DNA from: Brachionus manjavacas
Taxonomy: Eukaryota; Rotifera; Eurotatoria; Ploima; Brachionidae
DNA length: 64,000 nucleotides
Assembly (NCBI GenBank): GCA_019054805.1
Contig: JAHQIY010000001.1
Coordinates: 372,001-436,000, forward strand
Direction: 5' to 3'
Notes under the pieces: model-generated
What the model was told of the DNA's origin: nothing
The model's database searches: none
Seen by the model: only the letters and a program-made list of their open reading frames with translations
Translations under genes and position numbers: made by a program
Part shown: piece after piece, positions 58,901 to 64,000 of the stretch
Layout: the number at the start of each line of letters is the position of its first letter
Position numbering within the stretch: position 1 is the stretch's first letter

Positions 58901-60119
58901 AAATATTATTAAACTTTTCTTAAGTATTAAATCAAACCAATAAATAATTAAATTATTTTTGATTAATAATCAAAGGCCGGAGTTTTTTGTTACTTTTTTT
59001 ACATGAAAATAAAACAAAACAAGTAACAAAAGGGACCTCTTCTTACCTAAAAGCTCTTATCTCTTTTTAAAACATTTTTAATTTATTTATTTTTTTTAAT
59101 AAATTATTTTTTTTTTAATTTATTAACCATTGCTTTAAAATAATAAAGCTTAATTAATTTTTAAAAACATTTTTTCTAGACTCTTAGATTAAGTTTTTTA
59201 CTTTTTTTTTCACTAATAGAAGTGTCTTCTTTCATTCTCTATCTCAAAAGCATTTTCTATATCTTACAAATCTCTGGGCAATTTGAAGTTCATGATCATA
59301 ATCACATGATCAAACTTAATTGATTAAAATATCAATAAAAATGATGAAAAAAGCTTTTTTAAAATATTTTTTAATCAAGCACAAAATGTCTATTATTTTG
59401 ATTAAATAAAAAAATCTTTATTTTTTCCAATTGATCTTTAATTGATTTTTATTTATCTGAAAATTTTTAAGACCAATTTAAAATTCACATTAAAGTATCT
59501 AAATTAAGGCTTTAAATGATATTTTAATATTAAATAAAATATATTACAGCGAAACAAAATTAAATTTTGTTTTGCAAAATTTCAAAATATTCATTTAGAT
59601 TTATTTAAAACCTTCTTTTAATTTTCTTCCTAATTAAGGAAGTTTAAAAATTTGGTATTTAAAAAATCGACAAAAAATACCTTTTTTTTTTAAATCAAAA
59701 ACTCAAAATTTTGATCTGAAATTTACACTTGATCATTAACTTCAGATTGCCAAATCTCTGTTGTTTTCGATGATTATGGAAAATTTTTTGGAAAACTTTT
59801 TAAATTTTTTTTGTTTAAAAATTCACAATGTCATTTAAGATAAATCTAAAAATCTTGGCCTACTTCCTTTTTCACAAAATCATAAATTTTTTTTTAGAAG
59901 AGTAAAAAGTTTAGTCAGGCATCAATTAGACGAAGAAAAAAGTCAACTAGGGCAAAACTAGACGGATTGACCAAATCAAAAAGTCTTTTATCAACTCACA
60001 AATCAGAGAGTAGACTTGAACCAAATGAAGAAAAGCCTTGTTGCTCAGAGAAAACAATTCTCAACAAACAAAATTTAATTTCTTTAAAAAACTTTCTCGA
60101 TTCTCAATTAAAAAAATAA
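55987..60119 (+). CDS. Unrecognised basic/acidic protein, three exons, large intron
   Basis: Best model: 55987-56018, 56070-56487, then a 3.4-kb intron and 59898-60119, giving 223 residues. Splice sites are GTATTT...TTAAAG, and GTAACT...TTTTTTTTAG with matching phase. Without the last splice, exon 2 ends 13 codons later at 56526. The protein starts MKPKKQNLKKK, has an acidic middle (VESESTEVKEADEVF), a segment with some helical character (LRELIDKIEDELWINPSDLV) and a basic tail (KKSKKFSQASIRRRKKSTRA). I recognise no domain. It starts 82 bp after MRPL58. The intron contains a LINE relic and a copied MRPL58 piece. Confidence 0.55.
56488..57906. other. First part of the 3.4-kb intron
   Basis: Contains a 12-bp perfect inverted repeat (ACATTTTCTGGG at 56577-56588 and its complement at 56601-56612) and five CGCACAT words at about 56744-56890. 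The latter follow a hAT-like AGGGTGTGCC, perhaps a solitary transposon end. No coding sequence. Confidence 0.4.
57907..57930. repeat. (TAG)8 microsatellite
   Basis: Eight perfect TAG units forming the 3' tail of LINE E. Confidence 0.95.
57907..58556 (-). mobile_element. 5'-truncated LINE E (CR1/Jockey-like) with (CTA)n tail
   Basis: Minus-strand reading gives VLISNDLKPSAQINKAASNA, LLGLLKRTFRD, YVRPQIEFAVSAWSPYTKKD, RIRGDLIQKYK and FLNNRIANTWNALPNEVIES. This is only the C-terminal domain of ORF2, with one frameshift at about 58220. Its 3' end is an 8-unit TAG/CTA microsatellite (57907-57930), the short-repeat tail usual for CR1-like LINEs. Confidence 0.8.
58610..58715 (+). pseudogene. Copied fragment of MRPL58 exon 4-intron 4-exon 5
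   Basis: AAACCAAAAGGGTTAAGCGA, AGACGAAAA, CAAAAATTCAAATTGAGTAA and then TTTTTTCTAGCAAAAAAATT repeat the junction region of MRPL58 (about 55660-55810), including the intron with shortening. Retention of intron sequence shows a DNA-level duplication, not a retrocopy. It lies in the intron of the next gene. Confidence 0.75.
58716..59897. other. Rest of the 3.4-kb intron, no feature seen
   Basis: AT-rich, no coding pattern or recognised repeat. It ends with the polypyrimidine tract and AG acceptor at 59897. Confidence 0.45.
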
Positions 60120-60143
60120 ATTTTTCAAAAATTTTATTGACAC

Positions 60144-60926
60144 TTATTCTTTTAGTTTTTGATTAATCCAATTTAGATAGTATGATACATTTGTGTTTAT
60201 GCCTGGTTTAAACGACTGAGCACATCCAAGACCGTATGAAACGATTCCAATCACGAACCACCGTGAATTATATTTGTACAAAATTGGTGAGCCCGAGTCG
60301 CCGGTACACGTGTCTTTGAGCCCATTTAAAAATCCGGCACAAAACTGAGACTCCGGATTACTGATCATTGTTTGTGTGACAAGACCACAATTAGAGAAGT
60401 CCAAGAGCTTAAGATCAACTTGCCTCAGAAAATTTGATATTAACAGATTGCTTTGGTTCGTTGAACCAAAACCGGCAGCGTACACGGTTGTATTAATTGG
60501 CGGGAATCTAAAATCGGCCAGGTTACCCAGGCAGGCCCAATTAACGCGATTCGATTTTCGCACAGATTTGTCCAATATTAGCATAGCTATGTCATTTAAA
60601 AGCATTTTGCTGTCAAAATTGTTGTGAATGTGAATTTTTCTCACTTTAAATGTGAAGTTACGATTTTTTTTGTCCAAATCTTGGTCGTGTATGCCCGCAT
60701 ACACTGTTAATGTCTTTGCCAAATCGGCCAAATGCTCTTCTTTTAAAAAGCTTAATTTGGTTTTGTGGTGGCTAATTCTGGCCTCTAGATTGTAAAGACA
60801 ATGAGCTGCAGTAAGCACAGTGTATTTGGATATTAGAGTACCACCACATATGTGCGATATGTTCAGCCATTTTACACTATTAGTATTTTTATTTAAATTG
60901 ATCGAATTGTATCTTAAGAAAAACAA
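60144..60926 (-). CDS. Trypsin-like serine protease (S1), 5' exon(s) not found
   Basis: The 260-residue frame covers nearly a full S1 domain. Its numbering is from the frame start. The catalytic triad is H42 (LTAAHC), D112 (NDIAML) and S211 (CTGDSGSP). D205, six residues before the serine, corresponds to Asp189, so trypsin-like cleavage after Lys/Arg is expected. SHICGGTLIS starts the conserved fold; the activation site (IVGG-type) and signal peptide are absent and must lie in upstream exon(s). A plausible acceptor is AAATAAG at about 60947, giving a few more residues. No such exon was found in the next 1.5 kb. The gene converges on the unknown gene ending at 60119 (25 bp apart). It would be a secreted enzyme if complete. 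Confidence 0.82.
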   Translation of the reverse strand: MFFLRYNSINLNKNTNSVKWLNISHICGGTLISKYTVLTAAHCLYNLEARISHHKTKLSFLKEEHLADLAKTLTVYAGIHDQDLDKKNRNFTFKVRKIHIHNNFDSKMLLNDIAMLILDKSVRKSNRVNWACLGNLADFRFPPINTTVYAAGFGSTNQSNLLISNFLRQVDLKLLDFSNCGLVTQTMISNPESQFCAGFLNGLKDTCTGDSGSPILYKYNSRWFVIGIVSYGLGCAQSFKPGINTNVSYYLNWINQKLKE

Positions 60927-60949
60927 TTTTAGAAAGCTTATTTAGAGGC

Positions 60950-62490
60950 ATTTTTTTAATTAAAAGTAAAAAATTTCAATTTTGGGTTACAATCTTTATT
61001 TTTATAAATTTTTGGTCATTTTTTATTTACAATCTGATTTTTTTACATTATTATTAGTCAAAATTGATAAAACATTTAACTTTTTCCTTCATTTGGAAAA
61101 AAGGAATTTTTTTTTCTTTTGAGTGCTGATACTTATGTATCGTCAGAATTCATATTTCGATAATAAATTAAAGGAGTGATTTGAGAATGCGATAGATGAT
61201 TGTCTATTTTCTTATAATTTACGTGTAATTACGCATATAAAAATTAATTTTAGCAGAGGTAAAATGTCCAAATATAATTTAATGCCATTGATTTATATCA
61301 TAACCACAGTGAAATGAATTTTTAATCAATTTGGATAAATAAATTATTAAAAGCGTTTTATTTTATTTTACCTCAACATGCATCACAATATGTATTTCGA
61401 AAATAAAGTTTTTTTTTAATCCTTAAAAATAATATTATAAAGGACCATTGAAATTTGGAATTTTTTTTATTTCTAATACATTCCCAATTGTCTTTCTATC
61501 AATTTATATAAGGTAGAATGTTAAGCCGTCATAATAATGATTAAATCTTCATAAAATAAAAAAATGATTTTTGTATAAAATTGAACGGGGTCCAGTATAG
61601 AGCCCTGGTTTATTGATTTGGGTATGATGAAGGTTAGAAAACTTTTATTTATTCAAAATTAAAAATAATAATTAGACTTTCAATGAAATAAAATCTTTAA
61701 ATTAATTATCGATATGACGATTTTATTTATTTTCATCTGAAAAATTAATTTCAAAAAAATATGTCCCCGTTGACTAAATCAAATTTTGTTTAGTTATTTT
61801 GTTTCACTTAAAAATTAAAAAAAAAATTTGAGTTTCCTCAAAAATATCACGTTTCAATATGCTTTTTACGAAAAGAAAGCCCAAATGAATGAATGAAATA
61901 TTAAGCTTAGAACAAGCTTTAGATTAAGCATTAATTTAATACGTTTTTTGAATAGCTATATCAGCATTAAATAAAATACTTCAAAAATAACACTTTTCTC
62001 TTCCAAATAGATTAAATGCAAAAAAATTACCTATTATATAAATTAAATATATCAATTAAAAAGTCTTAAAAAAAGCTTTCTATTTCAGTTTAACTTTCAA
62101 TATTTAATTATTTAAAAAAGGTATTAGTGACAATTATTTTTACAGAAATATACCATCTGAAATACATTTACCTGAGAATGACGAGCGTCTTACGATCTTT
62201 TTATAATAAATATATTTATTTTGAAAACATTTGTACATTCTTTTCTTAACATTAAACAAAAAGAATATTAATACGTAATATTTTGAAGAAATTCAAAAAG
62301 TCAAATAAATTAAAAAATGATCTATGATAATGATCATTTTAATCTAATTTTTTTCTCTTTGAAATGAACTATTAAACATGTATATTTACTTTAAAAAAAT
62401 CAAAGGACACTCGTCATTTTGGGAACATATTTTTTCTAAATCTCAAACATTTAAACATTCTTTTTTGAATATCAATTAAAATTATTTATT
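60950..62490. other. Intergenic, no gene seen
   Basis: AT-rich spacer where the missing 5' exon(s) of the protease would be expected; I could not identify them. Confidence 0.45.
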
Positions 62491-62491
62491 C

Positions 62492-63423
62492 TTGTTTAAA
62501 AAAATGATATTTAAAGTAGCATTTTATACTAAGTTAATAAAATTTTTAATGTTAAATAGATTGTTCGTTTTGTATATCAATGATCTACCAAAAGGAATAG
62601 AGAATGTTGTCAAAATGTATGCAGATGATACTAAAATATTCTGGCAAACTGTATCAGAAATAAGCGCAGTGAAACTACAATCAGATTTAGATTTAATTTT
62701 CAAGTGGACTCAAGATTGGCTTCTTCTCTTCAACACATCAAAATGTGTGGTTATGCATTACGGTCATACAAAGAATTCACTTATTTTATTAATGGTAAAC
62801 AGTTATCAACGTCTGTAACCGAAAGAGATCTTGGAGTTATCTTTAATACAAATCTCAAATGGAAAAATCAAGTGATAGAGGCTACAAACAAAGCAAATCA
62901 AATGTTAGGTCGCATCAGGAAATCATTCGCTCGTTTTGATTGTAAGTTATTTAGATCATTGTATTTAACTTTTGTTCGTCCTCTTTTGGAATTTGCTGTG
63001 CCTGTATGGTCTCCAATTCTTAAGTCGGATTGTGAGAATCTTGAGAGGATTCAACGCAGAGCTACGAAATTTGTTTCTTCAATTAGAAACAAATCGTATG
63101 AAAGCAGATTGAAGGTTTTAAACATTCCAAATCTGGTGGAAAGAAGAAAAAGAGGTGATCTAATTCAATTATACAAGTTCATGCATGGAATAGAATTGGT
63201 TGAAAAAAGCAACAATTTTAATGTCACCAAAATCCAAGGAAGAGGTCACTGCTTCAAATATCACAAAGAAATTTCGAGGCTCCAACATAGAGATAACTTT
63301 TTTTTCAACAGAACCGCTAACAGATGGAACTCACTGCCAAATCAATTAGTTGAAGCCCCCAATGTTAACAGCTTTAAAGCAGGCATTGATTGCTGGATGA
63401 GCAGCAATAATTTTTTTTATTAA
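62492..63423 (+). mobile_element. 5'-truncated CR1/Jockey-like LINE F
   Basis: Second half of ORF2: FVLYINDLPKGIENVVKMYA, catalytic YADD (about 62617-62628), FKWTQDWLLLFNTSKC, then after one frameshift (about 62770) LGVIFNTNLKWKNQV, FVRPLLEFAVPVWSPILK, RRKRGDLIQLYKFMHG and a natural stop at 63421-63423. The 5' part is missing, as usual for LINE copies. It is close to the relics at 12.3 and 58.0 kb and is the best preserved of the three. Confidence 0.85.
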
Positions 63424-63639
63424 GTAAATAATTCTCCAGTTTAATTTTTCTTTCTTTTAGCGTCTTTTAAATTATTAAAAAGGAAATTAAATTATTAAGG
63501 AAATTAAATGATTATGTCTCCGTAAGATTTTATCTGATTAAATTATTTTGAAAAAGACAAAGCTGTTAACCCTGAATCGTACTTGATAATTGTTTGGTTA
63601 AGCGTTTGGTAAATATGGAAGTTATGACCTAAGTCAAGA

Positions 63640-63885
63640 AAAAAAATTAAAATTTTAAAGATAATGTGAAACCTCACATTCATTTAAACGTTATTGACTA
63701 TCTTAAGGAAAATTTACCATAATGGACCATCCGCCTTATTCACCAGGCCTTTCCACATCCGACCAAATATGGTTTAAAGTTTAATAAACATGCCAAAAGT
63801 ATTGTCGCTCAAATATAGTAGGAGTACTAGAAAAGTAGTTCTAGAAGATATTCAAAAAGTGGGTTTTAAAAAAATTGAATAATCA
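63640..63885 (+). pseudogene. Mariner-like transposase relic
   Basis: Broken frames read DNVKPHIHLNVIDYLKENLP and MDHPPYSPGLSTSDQIWFK. These match the mariner signature around the second and third catalytic aspartates (HDNARPH ... HPPYSPDLAPSDYHLF). In the second motif the usual catalytic D is still present after S/T (STSD). Only this part is present, with a frameshift between the two motifs. Confidence 0.7.
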
Positions 63886-64000
63886 AGGTAAATAATTTAA
63901 ACATTTTAAATAAAAAATATTTGTTCTTTATTCCGCTCTGGCAGAACTAATTCAGCTCCCTACATCAATTTTAAAATTAACTAATTTCTTAAATTATTTT

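Overview
The window is strongly AT-rich (about three quarters A+T by eye) eukaryotic nuclear DNA from a small invertebrate animal. Host genes carry short GT-AG introns (about 45-60 bp, with a few of 1-3 kb). The genes are animal ones: a DEG/ENaC channel, RAF-like kinases, a ZNF474/ZC2HC1-type C2HC zinc-finger gene, fructose-1,6-bisphosphatase, an atypical dual-specificity phosphatase, a trypsin-like protease and the mitochondrial rescue factor ICT1/MRPL58. Between them lies an unusually dense layer of transposons: LINEs, Penelope-like, Ty3-like, Tigger, Ginger, Helentron, hAT-like MITEs and mariner. A spiralian such as a monogonont rotifer would fit, but the sequence alone does not prove the species. 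No rRNA, tRNA or CRISPR array was recognised.

1-9.7 kb: one large TIR transposon (324-9690, TA target duplication) with CENP-B/pogo-type transposase remains. It has been filled by later insertions: a broken Ty3-like LTR element carrying an extra RRM-RING open frame, a degenerate LINE and the tail of a Ginger-like integrase. 9.7-23.3 kb: host genes and repeats. Two near-identical copies of a RAF-like kinase gene lie in inverted orientation about 9 kb apart. Between them are a CR1/Jockey-like LINE relic, two copies of a hAT-like MITE, a probable pseudokinase and an intact DEG/ENaC channel. 23.3-28.2 kb: a five-exon gene for an eight-finger C2HC zinc-finger protein. 29.2-31.9 kb: a three-level nest (MITE in LINE in Tigger). 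32.2-36.7 kb: a 5'-truncated Helentron with Pif1 helicase and OTU protease, split by a Ginger element flanked by TATA duplications.

38.4-45.7 kb: an intronless GC-rich fructose-1,6-bisphosphatase gene, a possible 46-residue two-exon micro-gene, a Penelope-like relic interrupted by a MITE, a five-exon gene for a membrane-anchored C2H2 protein, a LINE relic and a DUSP gene. 47.2-54.4 kb: a 1.3-1.6 kb block present twice as direct repeats exactly flanking a nearly full-length Jockey-type LINE. Each block contains a TIR element encoding an acidic protein with a C2H2 finger. 55.1-60.9 kb: MRPL58/ICT1 (five exons), an unrecognised basic protein gene whose 3.4-kb intron holds a LINE relic and a copied piece of MRPL58, and a convergent serine protease lacking its first exon(s). 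61-64 kb: a truncated CR1-like LINE and a mariner transposase relic.

The host genes do not form a pathway. The clearest shared themes are the local duplication of an unusual DFN-motif kinase beside an NFG-motif pseudokinase, and repeated nesting of elements whose order of arrival can be read from target-site duplications.
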